Assembly: GCA_963576725.1 (NCBI GenBank)
Contig: OY755241.1
Span: 29,328,853-29,392,852 of the forward strand
DNA from: Azorinus chamasolen
Lineage: Eukaryota; Mollusca; Bivalvia; Cardiida; Solecurtidae
Direction of reading: 5' to 3'
Length of the DNA stretch: 64,000 nucleotides
The stretch's first letter is position 1; every line of letters starts with the position of its first letter. A program made the translations under genes and the position numbers. Below the pieces are notes generated by a model, which did not search any database, had not been told where the DNA came from, and saw only the letters and a program-made list of their open reading frames with translations. Shown in pieces: positions 1-10,668 of this stretch.

Positions 1-296
1 TGATCAGACAGCGCACACAGAATACTGAAATATTCATTCTCTATTTTGCAAATTAACTTTTTCGATGCCAACCATACTTGTCATCTGCTACAATTTTCAT
101 TTGTTTAATTTTCTCCATTTTCTTTCAAAAACATTACCACAGTGCACACAATTTTGATATGCTGGAACCGAGTATAAGACCTGCACAGACACCGTAGACC
201 CAGATCAAATATCTCCTGAGTGAGACCTTTGATCAAGGTCTGAACTGTTTATCATATAAAACTATTCTACTCAGTGACACACTTTGTGCGTTTAAC
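1..296. other. No recognisable feature
   Basis: AT-rich sequence upstream of the first family A element. I see no coding exon. A weak family B-like phrase (AGACCCAGATCAAA) lies near 195-215 and is probably an old MITE remnant. Confidence 0.5.
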
Positions 297-510
297 CTTT
301 AGCCTGCTATGGGCGGATGACTGAATACATATGCAAACAATTTGGATCAAGATGAGACGCCGAGTAACTCGGCATCTCATCAGGATCCAAACTGTGTGAC
401 ACACTGATTGAAGTTTTGTAGACAAATTGATTATAGTTTGAATTTTGAAAATGTAGTAGAAGAAATTGCTTGTAAAAATAGTTTGTTCAGCAGGCTAAAT
501 GTTAGTTAAT
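297..510. mobile_element. Family A MITE, full-length copy
   Basis: The ends are TTTAGCCTGCTATGGGC on the left and CAGCAGGCTAAATGTTA on the right, an inverted pair. Between them at 334-397 is a hairpin whose arms read TTTGGATCAAGATGAGACGC and its near-complement, with loop TAA. A second copy with the same ends and interior lies at 62618-62832. There is no coding capacity, so this is a non-autonomous element. The transposase family is not known to me. Confidence 0.8.
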
Positions 511-943
511 ATTCAGAAAGGGAAGGTCCAGTTTTTATTATTCAACAGATAAAGGGCTAGAGGAAGTGTTAGAAGTGCAGCATAGAAAGCGAAATGTGCA
601 AATGTTTATTTGATCCCATTCACAATGAACTGCTCAATTATCAGCCATGCTTAGTATGCAAATATATGACAAAAACCTGTTGAACAGCTATGCCAACACT
701 GACAATAACAGTAAGATTTACTTTTCATTTAATTCCGTATCTCTTCGATATTTCATGTCAGAAATAATACATTCATTTGTTAGCTGAATGGTTTACAGGC
801 ATTCTGACCGTGGCACAAGCTGTAGAACCAAGATCTGTGATAATTCATAGCAAACAGTGCAGACCCAGATCTGACGACTCCCTCCCAGACTGCGTGTTCT
901 GCTCTTTATTTCACGTATCCCGGGTCGAATGTTAAAATGTCAT
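511..943. other. No recognisable gene
   Basis: AT-rich unique-looking sequence. A family B-like phrase (CAGACCCAGATCTGACGAC) occurs near 860-880. Nothing suggests an exon. Confidence 0.45.
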
Positions 944-945
944 TA

Positions 946-1124
946 CAGTAAAACCTCTCTATAACGGTCACTAATTTACATCAAGTATTTTGTGTTATAG
1001 ACAGGTGGCTGCCTGGTTCCTATAGGAGCGTTCTGTTTTACTTTTACCTTGATTTAAGTAGCCACCTGCCCTAAATACCAACTAATTAACACAATTTAGT
1101 GGCCGTTATAGAGAGGTTTCACTG
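946..1124. mobile_element. Family E pogo/Tigger-like MITE
   Basis: The element begins CAGTAAAACCTCTCTATAAC and ends with the complement (GTTATAGAGAGGTTTCACTG). It is flanked on both sides by TA (944-945, 1125-1126). The CAGT-AACCTC start with a TA target fits pogo/Tigger-type Tc1-mariner relatives. The inner part contains CAGGTGGCTGC and a hairpin around GGAGCGTTCTGTTTTAC. Other copies are at 26622-26790, 40897-41099 and 63119-63278. Confidence 0.85.
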
Positions 1125-1164
1125 TATTGCAATGTCAAATGTATTGTCTGGATTCGTGACGACC

Positions 1165-1451
1165 TGTCCAAACAGATTAGATCGAGATAAGACGCCGACA
1201 AAACTCAGCATCTCATCTAGATCCAAACTGTTTGCCGCCCTAATTATATCCTTGCACGCTAGCGCGAAACTGTGATTACATATGCAAACAGTTTGGATCC
1301 AGATGAGACGCCGCATATTGCGGCGTCTCATCAGGATCCAAACTGTTTGTCATCGTGATCATAGTTTTAGAAATTAGAGAAAAAGTAATTTTAAGACTTG
1401 AAGAAGACGACAATTGTTGCAGACAAAAATACTTAGCGCGCAAAGAGTTAA
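1165..1451. mobile_element. Two family A hairpin MITEs side by side
   Basis: A degenerate hairpin (1168-1245) is followed by a well-preserved one at 1280-1352. In the second, GATGAGACGCCGCA and its complement face each other around a short loop. The second copy lies in a larger unit (1257-1451) ending GCGCGCAAAGAGTTAA, like the copies at 6413-6632 and 47011-47201. Confidence 0.7.
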
Positions 1452-2254
1452 CTATGACCAATCTATAATCAGATAATGTCTCATAGCAAACAGCAGAGAA
1501 CAGACCCTGATCATCAGTCAGCCCCCGGTTTGTAAAGGCATGGAAGGGATTCTGTATGATATGAGGGGTTAACTGAAATAAAAAAAAACCCACATACATG
1601 TGTGTTATCGTAAGAGAAAAAGAACATCGTCGTTTCGTCTGAGTAGGACTGTTTTTCACCTAACCCTTCCCTTCACACAAATATTTTTTCAAACCTTTGT
1701 AAACAGAAAAGATCCTGCTCAGACGGATCCAATAGAAGTTGTCTGATCTGGGTCTGCTCTGTTTGCTTACGAAATTATCATATATATGACTCTGTATCAT
1801 GTGTTCGTATGCTATTATAAAAATTCAGCAAATGAATATTCATAATGTTATGTTTCCTTACATGGATATTCAAACAGGGAAAACGGTTAATGTTATTCAC
1901 TCAGTTTCGATGTTTTGCCGCATACATGTTTGTCTCGTCAAATATATTCTTGTCAGTTTCTCATGCGTTGGAATTTCGTTTGACCCGGTACTTGTCCATT
2001 GTCAATTATTGACCGTTAATTTTTCCTGTACATACATGTATCCGGCAATCGTGTGGTCATTGTGCGTTTTATGCGTTCCATAGACCGATCACAAGAGTCT
2101 TGAGCAGCAATGGGGACGACTTTCATCACTGAATACCTTTCTGTCGCATTTTTTTTGTTATTCGTGTAACGTCCGTTTACGCCATCTGGCAAGGTGTGAC
2201 AGACGCTTAAACTTGACCATTGCGCGTATCATTCCCAACTACATAAATATATCC
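1452..2254. other. Intergenic, MITE remnants only
   Basis: Fragments of the family B hairpin are visible at about 1490-1525 and 1700-1770 (TCTGATCTGGGTCTGCTCTG). A 94-codon open stretch at 1799-2083 (+) matches nothing I know and its composition looks non-coding. No splice-flanked exon is apparent. Confidence 0.45.
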
Positions 2255-2464
2255 TTAACCCATTACCTCATAGGCTATTTTTAGATCAAACTGCTTTGAA
2301 TAAATCTACCGAAAAGGAGCTTTAACTAGAGAAAAGGAAAATGTTAGAATTGTGTAGTTTGAAACCATTGTGATAAATAGAGCAAATGCTCTATTTATCA
2401 CAATGGTTTCACAAAGTGATTTTACAGAGTTGCCAAAAGTCGTCAATATGAGGGAATGGGTTGA
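2255..2464. mobile_element. Family D TTAA MITE
   Basis: The element starts TTAACCCATTACCTCATAGG and ends near GGGAATGGGTTGA. The central hairpin is built on AAACCATTGTGATAAATAG and its complement. The right TTAA has mutated to TTGA. Sister copies are at 3006-3150, 7671-7897 and 9579-9809. Confidence 0.8.
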
Positions 2465-2539
2465 CAGAGCAATATATTAATGTGCGTATTCAGATACTAA
2501 AATCGTAAATTCTTTAGAGAGTGGCCACATCATAGAGTT

Positions 2540-2845
2540 TCAAATTCGGATAACTCACGCTTGAGTAACCCGAAGTAAATGTTCGGTCCATCTAAACCTT
2601 ACAATACAGAATTGTTTTAAAATGTATCGCTACGCACATATTAAAACACAAGTGACAGCTCAATGCAGGTCTTAAGTAATGCTGAAAACCCCTACAGGAG
2701 TTTTCAGCATTACTTTAGACCTGCATTAAGTTGTGAACTTGAGGAAATTGTTTAAATTTGAAATCGAATAATTCGAACTAATGCTATCTAGAAATAGTTT
2801 GTATGGTCCCCTGAAGTTCGAGATATCAAAGTTTAACTGTTATGC
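2540..2845. mobile_element. Family F MITE (TATCTCGAACTTC type)
   Basis: Low-complementarity terminal parts resemble GATATCTCGAACTTCAGG and its complement GAAGTTCGAGATATCAAAG. The central hairpin reads AATGCTGAAAACCCC and GGGGTTTTCAGCATT-like sequence. Related copies are at 28258-29135 (interrupted), 32640-32880 and 41660-41935. The termini resemble those of jerky/Tigger-type elements; this is a similarity judgement only. Confidence 0.6.
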
Positions 2846-3005
2846 CCGTCACTCACAATTAAATATGACAATTTAATCATTTCTTAATTTGATTATTTGA
2901 TATTGTCATAAGTAGAATTTAACAATAGTCAAAACAACGAACGCCCATCACCTGTAAAAGCAGGTATAAGAAAGTTGTTGCGACAAAACCGTTCTGTGGA
3001 TTGTA

Positions 3006-3150
3006 TTAACCCTTTCCCTTATATTGACGGCTTCTGGCGACTCTGTAAAGTCACTTTGTGAAACCATTGTGATAAATAGAGCATTTGCTCCTATAGGAGA
3101 TTTATTCAAAGAGATTGTATCTAAAAATAGCCCATGAGGTAAAGGGTTAA
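3006..3150. mobile_element. Family D TTAA MITE, internally deleted
   Basis: Both TTAA ends are present (3006-3009, 3147-3150). About 80 bp of one hairpin arm is missing relative to 9579-9809. The related flank at about 29845-29852 reads GTATTAATTAACAC without the element, so that locus behaves as the unfilled site. Confidence 0.8.
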
Positions 3151-3254
3151 GTAACACTAAAACAGAATGGAATTAAATCAAAATAAGTCAATTTTAATCG
3201 AGAATGTGACCATTTTATTTAAACTCCATTAACTTATATCTATATCCTGTCACA

Positions 3255-3457
3255 TTAACCCATTTGCTCCCACGATCCCATGTATGGGACATAGGCAAAC
3301 AATGTAGACTCTGATCAGAGTCTACACTGTTTGCTGATAGGAATTTCAATATATAACAAAACGAAATTGAAAAATTAGGCCAGGCATCCCTTAGTTAAAA
3401 AAATGGACTAATCCAATATATAATCATGGAAGAATCCACTGGGTGCAAATGGGTTAA
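3255..3457. mobile_element. TTAA MITE with AACCCATTTGC ends
   Basis: The ends are TTAACCCATTTGCTCCCAC and GGGTGCAAATGGGTTAA. The unfilled paralogous site at 46135-46138 has a single TTAA (CACATTAAATTT), so the TTAA was duplicated on insertion. The interior has a small hairpin around GATCAGAGTCTACACTG. Confidence 0.85.
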
Positions 3458-3520
3458 TTTTCCATTCATTCGTCACGTTAACTCGACCATGTCAGGTGGT
3501 GAAAAAACACACACAATAAA

Positions 3521-4537
3521 ACAAGAGGGCCATGAGGCCCTGAAGCGCTCGTCTGAGATAGCCCCCGGGGCGGGGTCATTTTTGACCCAGAAGTCATCAT
3601 TTGAACAATCTTGGTAGAAAACCACAAGGCAAAACAGCAATATTTTTAAAGGACTATGCAAAACTGATAAACCCTAGGGTGGAGCCATTTTGACCTGGGG
3701 ATCATAATTTGAACAGTCTTTGTAAAGGACTATTAAATAATGATATACATGTATAGCAATTATCAAAGGTCTGGGCATTTTAGAGAAGAAGATGTTTAAA
3801 GAGCCTGGGGCGGGGCCATTTTTAACCAAATATCAAAGTTCTAGGCCTTTCAGAGAAGATGATTTTCCTTTGAAAAACTGATAAGCCCTAGGACAGGGCC
3901 ATTTTCGGCCCAGGGGTTATGATTTGAGCATTCTTTGTAGAGCACCATTAGATGATGCTACATACCAAATATCAAAGGTCTAGGCCTTACAGTTTCAGAG
4001 AAGAAGATTTCTAAACATTTTCGTTTGAAAAACTGATATGCCCCGGGGCGGGGAAATGTTTGGTCCGGGGGTATAATTTGAACAAACTTTGTAGAAGAAC
4101 ATGAGATCATGCTACATACCAAATATCAAAGGTCTAGGCCTAATAGTTTTAGAGAAGAAGGTTTTGAAAGATTTTTCTATGAAAAACTGATAAGCCCTTG
4201 GGCGGAGCCATTTTTGGTTCGGGTCATAATTTAAAAGTCTTTGTAGAGGACCATTAGGTTATGCTACATACGAAATATCAAAGGTCTAGGCCTTACAGTT
4301 TCAGAGAAGAAGATTTTTAAAGATTTCCCTTTGAAAAACTGATAAGCCGTTGGACGGGGCCATTTTTGGTCTGGGGTCATAATGTGAGCAATAATTCGCC
4401 CCCTAGCCACTGATGCTTCTGACACAATTTGGTTAAAATCGGGTTAGCGGTTTAAGAGGAGATGTCGTTTGAAAATGTGGACGGACGGATCGCGGTCACA
4501 ATAGCTCCCCCTGAGCCTTCGGCTCAGGTGAGCTAAA
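3521..4537. mobile_element. Tandem-core element (pearl/Helitron-associated type)
   Basis: The left end is ACAAGA plus a hairpin (GGGCCATGAGGCCC). The middle holds six or seven diverged units of about 130-170 bp with the phrases AAATATCAAAGGTCTAGGCC and GAAAAACTGATAAGCC. A strong 3' hairpin CCTGAGCCTTCGGCTCAGG lies at 4510-4528, followed by TGAGCTAAAA. The paralogous locus near 46187 lacks the whole insertion (CAATAAAATATGCG), which fixes both edges to within 1-2 bases. The layout of arms, 150-170 bp tandem core and 3' hairpin is that of bivalve pearl/HINE elements; assignment to that class is inference. Confidence 0.8.
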
Positions 4538-4972
4538 ACATGCGAAAAATGAAACACAGTACAATAATTATACAAGTGAAAATATTTACATTAAAAAGGT
4601 ATGTTTTATCAATGAATAAACGTATATTTGTTTATTATTTAGGTTTGTTTTCAAATGACGATTTGAAATGTCACTAGTTTTCGTGTCATGTGTTTTTGAA
4701 TTCAAATCAGTCTTCACTCAAACGTTATTGCATATGAAAATGTTGGGTTTGCTCGTCTCCTGATTCAAACTCAGCCTTCTAGTTTAAATGGGAACACGAT
4801 GCTGCACGGGTAATGGGTGAACTGGTTGGAGACTTGAGGGGTCATAAGTACAGCTTGGATATCATTTAGGTAGGATGGACATAAATATATTGTGCGCATT
4901 GTTAAGAAATACGGGTTCGAGTTTGAAAGAGGATGTCTGAGACAAAGCAGACGCCAGCATTGGGAAGCTGTT

Positions 4973-5083
4973 TAACCCATTTCCTTATACTGGCGACTTT
5001 TGACGGCCCTGTAAAAGTCACTTTGCTATATTTATCACAATGGTTTCAAACTACAAAATTCTACAATTTTCCTTTTCTCTAGT
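4973..5083. mobile_element. Family D MITE, left part (split copy)
   Basis: This is a reverse-oriented family D copy, running from TTTAACCCATTTCC to CCTTTTCTCTAGT. Its continuation (CCTTTTCGGTAGATTAATTC) is found at 6350-6413. The 1.26 kb between them is a later insertion. Confidence 0.75.
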
Positions 5084-6342
5084 ATGAATGGATGAATGAC
5101 TTTATTTAACGAGGGTAGCTCGGTTAGCCAAATTGCTAAGCTACCCCGAGACCCTCTTAATCAGTACATTTCATATACATGTATTTATAAGTAAACAGTA
5201 ATCAAGGAATATACTAATAAACAATGTGTCCAGTGCAGTAATTAGACTAAACCATTTCCATGATGCAAAATCAAATCAGCATAATTATATAAACTACATG
5301 AACAAATAGAACTAAACCAAGCCAGAAGCTTTTGTTGGAAATTCCTTAATTGGATCTCTTCCACTTGCACTCTGTGTCTATATACATGCACTTTTGTTGT
5401 CTTTGATGATATTATTTTGTCAACAGTAATCACCGATTTTGTTATTAACATGTTAATTTTGGAAATTTGTAAAGTTTCAGCCATTTATGCAAAAGAGGAT
5501 TAACACATCAAATTATGGTCATAATTTGCCAAATCAGTTTAAATAGTTCCATCCACAAATATTTCAACTGTATTGAATGAGAAAGGTCAGTAACAAAGGG
5601 AGGATTTCCCCAAACAGTGAAGGCTCGGGCAAGAAAGCAAATTCAAGGCTGTGCCCACACTGTTTAGAAGTGGACAGAAGCAAGAATAGAAGGAAGTTAT
5701 TAATTATACATGCATAATTTAAATACCAAGTTTACACTTGAAATGTAAACCTATTCATAAATAATATACACGAGATAATTCCAATGAGAAACAGTAGTAC
5801 CTCTAAACAGAATGAACACATACCAAAATCTCTCGGCAGAAAATGTTCAGGCATAGAGATCGATTGAGTAAATAATCTAATGTGATCTCTTTTCCAAATT
5901 ATGTGGCACTAGACTGGTTTAGAATCAAACAAGAAACACAACAATATCTAAGCAAAATATGCAACAAAAACCGCTAGACGACTTCCAACATTGTGTATGC
6001 AACTTACAGACCTACATACGTCCCCTAGATCAGGATAAGAGACAATCAGCGTCTACTATCCATCACACAGTGTTTTATTATTTGCATTATTTGAATTAGA
6101 CATACATGGATAAGTAACTTTTAATTGAAAAATATGTGCTGAAGGACGCTTTTAAAGTAAAACAAATAAACATTGACCTTTGAATTTTATGTAATAAGGA
6201 ACAAAATAGATCACGATTTTACTGTCTTTTTTAGTTGGATATCGCAGCACAGCACTCTAACGTAACGTCGTTGATTAGATATATACAGCAAAAACTAATT
6301 TCTGAAGACCAAATATCAGTTATTTCCATCAAATAAGAACAT
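5084..6342 (-). mobile_element. Insertion inside a family D MITE, probably a 5'-truncated LINE
   Basis: This segment interrupts a family D MITE, so it is a later arrival. Read on the minus strand its end is GTTAAATAAAGTCATTCATC followed by CATTCAT. An AATAAA-like signal and a short tandem tail of this kind are usual at LINE or SINE 3' ends. I recognise no protein. An 80-codon minus frame at 5484-5242 has no known motif. Confidence 0.55.
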
Positions 6343-6412
6343 GTTAATGGTCCTTTTCGGTAGATTAATTCAAAGAGGTTGTATCTAAAAAGCCTACCAG
6401 GGAATGGGTTAA

Positions 6413-6632
6413 CTCTTTCGCTGCAAATTTCGCATCTGTAGATGCCTATGCAAACAGTTTGGATCCAAATGAGCCGCCGCCTAACTCGACGTCTCATCAA
6501 GGTCCAGGCTGTTTGTTACCATGACTATATTTTTTGAAAGAAAAATGAAGAAATGTAAAACAATAAAAAAAAATCAGCAGACGACAAAGGGTGCAGACGA
6601 CAAAAATTAGCAGCGAAAGAGTCGCACAGGGG
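6413..6632. mobile_element. Family A MITE (TTAACTCTTTCGCTG ends)
   Basis: The left end is GTTAACTCTTTCGCTGC and the right end is AGCAGCGAAAGAGT. The family A hairpin (CAGTTTGGATCCAAATGAG and complement) sits inside. A collinear copy occupies the matching place in the second unit (47011-47201), so this insertion predates the duplication. Confidence 0.75.
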
Positions 6633-6654
6633 TTTTCTGTTGTAGCTTTCATTT

Positions 6655-6957
6655 TGGATCTAACCATTCTAAAAGAATCAGATCATTATAAAGGTGCCAG
6701 ATCATTCTAAAAGTATCAGATCATTCTAAAGGTATCAAACCATTCTAAAAGTATCAGCTCATTCTAAAGGTATCAAACCATTCTAAAGGTATAAACTCAT
6801 TCTAAAGGTATTAATTTATTCTAAAGGTATCATATCATTCTAAAGGTATCAATCATTCTAAGGGTATCAACTCATTGATCATTCCAAAGGTATCATGTCA
6901 TTCTAAAAGTATCAGCTCATTTTAAAGGTATCAGCTCATTCTAAAGCATATAGTAAT
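6655..6957. repeat. Minisatellite, about 19-bp unit
   Basis: About 15 head-to-tail copies of ATCATTCTAAAGGTATCAG with point changes. The paralogous array at 47235-47765 is nearly twice as long, so copy number has changed since the duplication. Confidence 0.9.
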
Positions 6958-7057
6958 CAAAGGTATTGTTACAAAATATCCAATGTTTTATATTTTATTT
7001 TGTTTTCAGCCTTATTGTTTTCTTTAATAATGTTCTTACACTTGTCCTTTTTACAAA

Positions 7058-7281
7058 ATACAGTGGTACGCACAGTGTTACCAAGTGCGCAAATCAAACA
7101 TGATGCAAATACAGAAAAACCGGTCCTAAGCGACCATTCATTTATTGAACATAGGAGTCTTAAAAAGCAGGTGGTTACTTAATGTAAGGTAAACGTAATG
7201 CAGAAAGCTCCTTTAGGAGCTTTATGCATTACTTTTGACCAGAATAAATCTTCCATCTGCCTTGCATGCCCATAATCACGC
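7058..7281. repeat. Old MITE-like sequence shared by both duplication units
   Basis: It contains ACAGTGGTACGCACAGTG, GCAGGTGGTTACTTAATG and a hairpin GCAGAAAGCTCCTTTAGG with its complement. The counterpart is at about 48430-48616. It resembles family E internally but the termini are not resolved. Confidence 0.5.
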
Positions 7282-7531
7282 TTAACCCTTTCCCTGTTTC
7301 ATGTTTATTCCGAATTCCAATACCAACTGAATATTCATGGACAAAGTAGTTATAATGAAATTTGGAAGGTGGAACATTGTAGTCATTTTAGAATCTAAAG
7401 AAACAGATCTATCAAAATCCATTTGCAAACAGAGCAGACCCTGATCAGACGGCTCCTATAGGAGCCGTCTGATCTGGGTCAACTCTGTTTGCAAGTGCGT
7501 GAAAACAGGTTATCATGAGGGAAAGGGTTAA
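7282..7531. mobile_element. Family B TTAA MITE, full length
   Basis: Ends are TTAACCCTTTCCCTG and AGGGAAAGGGTTAA. The central perfect-looking hairpin (7422-7494) is centred on CAGACGGCTCCTATAGGAGC. The paralogous site at 48617-48620 has one TTAA and no element (ACCGCTTAAGACAGG), which shows TTAA duplication directly. Similar full copies are at 48799-49044 and 58490-58738. Confidence 0.9.
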
Positions 7532-7670
7532 GACAAGGTCTACAGTACCAAGAGAGTCTTCCCATGCTTATTCCATCACCCATTTATCTCTTATTCCGTA
7601 AAGCACGATTTGATTCCCATCAGACGAGGCGCCTAGTAATTCCAAATTTGAACAGACATTATGTCGTGTT

Positions 7671-7897
7671 TTAACCCATTCCCTCATATGCTATTTTTAG
7701 ATCCAACCTCTTTGAATAAATCTACCGAAAAGGAGCATTAACTAGAAAAAAGGAAAAAGGAAATATTCTAGTTTGAAACCATTATGATAAATGGAGCATT
7801 TGCTCCTATAGGAGCAAATGCTCTTTTTGCCACAATGGTTCCAAGAAGTGGTTATTACAGAGGCGTAGAAAGGCGTATTTATGGAGGAAAGGGTTAA
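7671..7897. mobile_element. Family D TTAA MITE
   Basis: The boundaries are TTAACCCATTCCCTC and GAGGAAAGGGTTAA. The equivalent place in the second unit (48799-49044) is filled by a family B MITE instead. Confidence 0.85.
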
Positions 7898-8739
7898 GCT
7901 TATTTCCATTTTACCTGTGTTTGTATACAGCTGGCATTCAGATGAGAGGCCGAGTTACTCGGGGTCTTATCATGATGCCAACTGTTTGACAGTCGCTACT
8001 CAAAACCTTTGATCGAATAATATAGATCGATAGATAGCTATTGTATTGAGTACAAAGGTCATGGGCCCAACAGTACAAGATAGCAAACTAAAGAGTATTA
8101 CAAGGTACACAGTAGAATAAATTCCGAATCCTCATATGCGTCTACATACATTCCACAATCATACGCATACACATATATCCGAGAGGCAAATGGATCCGTT
8201 TTGTTTTTATTAACAAGCACATAAGGGTTTCGTTAACTAACAATTACATGTAGTATTATATAATCCTCGGCCATTGTTCATCTGATATAGGCAGTCAGTT
8301 GCACGATCAACATCACTCAGTGAACTTTAACAAACTTATTTTCGAAGTGCGTACTGAATTTCCCGTAACAGGGGATAAATCTGTTTTCAGATTTTACTAA
8401 TATTTTGAAATTGTAATTAATACATGTATTATTGTTTCATACTTGTCATCAGCTGTGTTCATCGACACACTATATATCAATGTGCTAACTAGTTTTCAAT
8501 CAAATTCGAAAGTCACTATTTATACTTTTATCTTAGTTAGTCTGTCAGGATGCTGGGTGATGTCTCAATCTATTTAGCTACTCGTATGTCCATGATCACC
8601 AAATTCATATGTCAGCCCTATGCAGCTTCAGCCGTAAAACACTTCTGAGAACTATTCCGGAACCGCCCCCCCTACACACACTAACACATTGTCAGGATGA
8701 AGGGTGATGTTCCAATGACAAGACCCAACCTCAGACCTC

Positions 8740-8992
8740 TTTTACCCCTTCTCTTGCTGAATTTTAAAACACATTTCTCCTTCTTTCCCCATGCCCTGGT
8801 GTATAATTACATATATCTTCACTGTGTACAAGTATTTTGCTGTACAATCACAGCTGTGGAGTGCACTGGTTGCACAATCAACTTGTAAATAGTGCAGACC
8901 CTCTCATCGACAGCTCATGCAGAAGCTGTCTCATCTGGGTCTTCACTATTTACAGGTAGGTATATTGACGTGAATAGCAAGCGAAGGGTTAA
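8740..8992. mobile_element. Family C MITE
   Basis: Reverse copy of the family seen at 25701-25946 and 60193-60434. Diagnostic parts are CTTGCTGAATTTTAAAACAC, GTGCACTGGTTGCACAATC, a hairpin around GACAGCTCATGCAGAAGCTG and the end GCAAGCGAAGGGTTAA. The left TTAA is degraded (TTTTACCCC). It is absent from the second duplication unit. Confidence 0.85.
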
Positions 8993-9578
8993 AATGTTTC
9001 GGGCGTTCTGTGAGGCGACAATGTCTTTAACCATACACATTACAAGGATTATAACTATAAATTGAATGTACATGTAGATGGATTATGCAAGCCGATGATA
9101 AACTCTGTAATGTTCTGAGGCCATCTTGCCTTCGCGGAACACTATGGAAACATGAAACACACACACACAAACTTCTATAGGCACAAATACTATGTTGTGG
9201 TGATCAATGATATCTCAGCTTTGATGCCAACGATACAACAATAAACTATAACTGTGAACAACTACTATACAGTCCCAAGCCAGTGAGACGGCTGGTCAAT
9301 GCCCCAAACTTCAAAATAGTGCTTGGAACACACTCCTCAAGCTATGTCACGAAACTGTATAAATGCGGGCTATAAACCCAGCATATGTGATTTGTCACGA
9401 TACCCTCAAAACCGAACTCTGTTGAAACTTTCTCAACTCGAGACTTCAAATCTATGCCTCAGACCGTGTTCTAAAACTATGCTTGAAACATTACTCAAAG
9501 CATGTATGGAAACCTATGCTCTAAAACCTATCTTGAACAGTGCATGACACCTTTATTTCTGGAAGCTGCTTGAAGCAT

Positions 9579-9809
9579 TTAACCCATTACCTCATAAGCC
9601 ATTTTTAGATACAACCACTTTGAATAAATCTACCGAAAAGGAGCATTAACTAGGGAAAAGGATTTTTTTTTAGAATTTTGTAGTTTGAAACCATTGTGAT
9701 AAATAGAGCATTTGCTCCTATAGGAGCAAATGCTCTATTTATCACAATGGTTTCACAAAATGTCTTATACAGAGTCGTCAAAAGTCGTCAATATGAGGGA
9801 AAGGGTTAA
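9579..9809. mobile_element. Family D TTAA MITE, best-preserved copy
   Basis: TTAA occurs at both ends (9579-9582, 9806-9809). The hairpin of about 55 bp per arm is centred on GCTCCTATAGGAGC. The second unit lacks it: the flanking CTGCTTGAAGCA and CCTAATGTT are almost continuous near 54415-54445. Confidence 0.9.
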
Positions 9810-10204
9810 ACAAGCCTAATGTTATGCAGCCTGTAGGGAGTATCCCCGAGCCTTTGCTCGAAACACTACCCCACACAGACGTTACCTGCCACTGGTGGTC
9901 TTAACATAATCAAACAAAGTTTCCTGATCAGACTGTCGATAAAGATAACTGTATTCTTGTAAATTAAATCTTTATCTTTGTAAATCTGTTGAATTTATGT
10001 CGAAAAACTGTTCAAATTAATAATTACATTAAGTATTTCTTAACAATACAAATGTTCAAAATAATAAATACATTATGTATTGTTTAACAATACGAATGTT
10101 TAAATTAACAATCACACGGGTTAAGCCTTCGGACAAGACTATAAACCAAATGTATCAGTACTTTAAACTGGACTCCTAAAAGAACTAAATAAACCAAAAG
10201 AAGA

Positions 10205-10390
10205 GTAGGGCATTACGTTTATGTGTGTGTGTTGGGGGGTGCATGTGTGTGTGTGCGTGCGGACGTGTGTGTGTATGTGTGTGTGCGCGCGTGTGCGCGC
10301 GTGTGCGTGTGTTACTTGCTTTCTATTGATGTTTTGGTGGTGGTTGCGCTTTATGTGTCTTTTTTCTGCTTGACTTTAGTACTTTTTCAT
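10205..10390 (+). repeat. Family G fragment with TG/CG microsatellite
   Basis: The simple repeat at 10220-10312 (GTGTGTGTG and GCGCGCGTG runs) is followed by GATGTTTTGGTGGTGGTTGC and a GCTTGACTTTAGTACTTTTT-like end. This matches the 3' part of the family G copies at 28735-29045 and 57310-57625. Confidence 0.65.
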
Positions 10391-10532
10391 CAAGCAACAC
10401 AATCTAACAATACAAGTACCGATCTTAGGCATAGCCTGTTGAGTAATTGTTTGCAGGTAGAAAATGTTGCCACCACATGTTTTCAAAATTGATTTGTCTT
10501 GCATTAATTTCCAAAACCACAATCAGAGTTTC

Positions 10533-10640
10533 AAACAGTTTAGATCATGATGAGACGCCTAGTTACCCGGGTTCTCATCTGGATCCCAACTCTTTGCATA
10601 TGTAAACATTCATCCGTCTGCAGCGGGCTAAATGTTATGT
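10533..10640. mobile_element. Family A MITE remnant next to the lectin stop codon
   Basis: The hairpin runs from CAGTTTAGATCATGATGAG to its complement, then CAGCGGGCTAAATGTTATG. It starts about 30 bp beyond the lectin stop codon, so it probably forms part of the 3' untranslated region. Confidence 0.65.
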
Positions 10641-10668
10641 CCACACGCAGGGTATCAATTGATTGATG

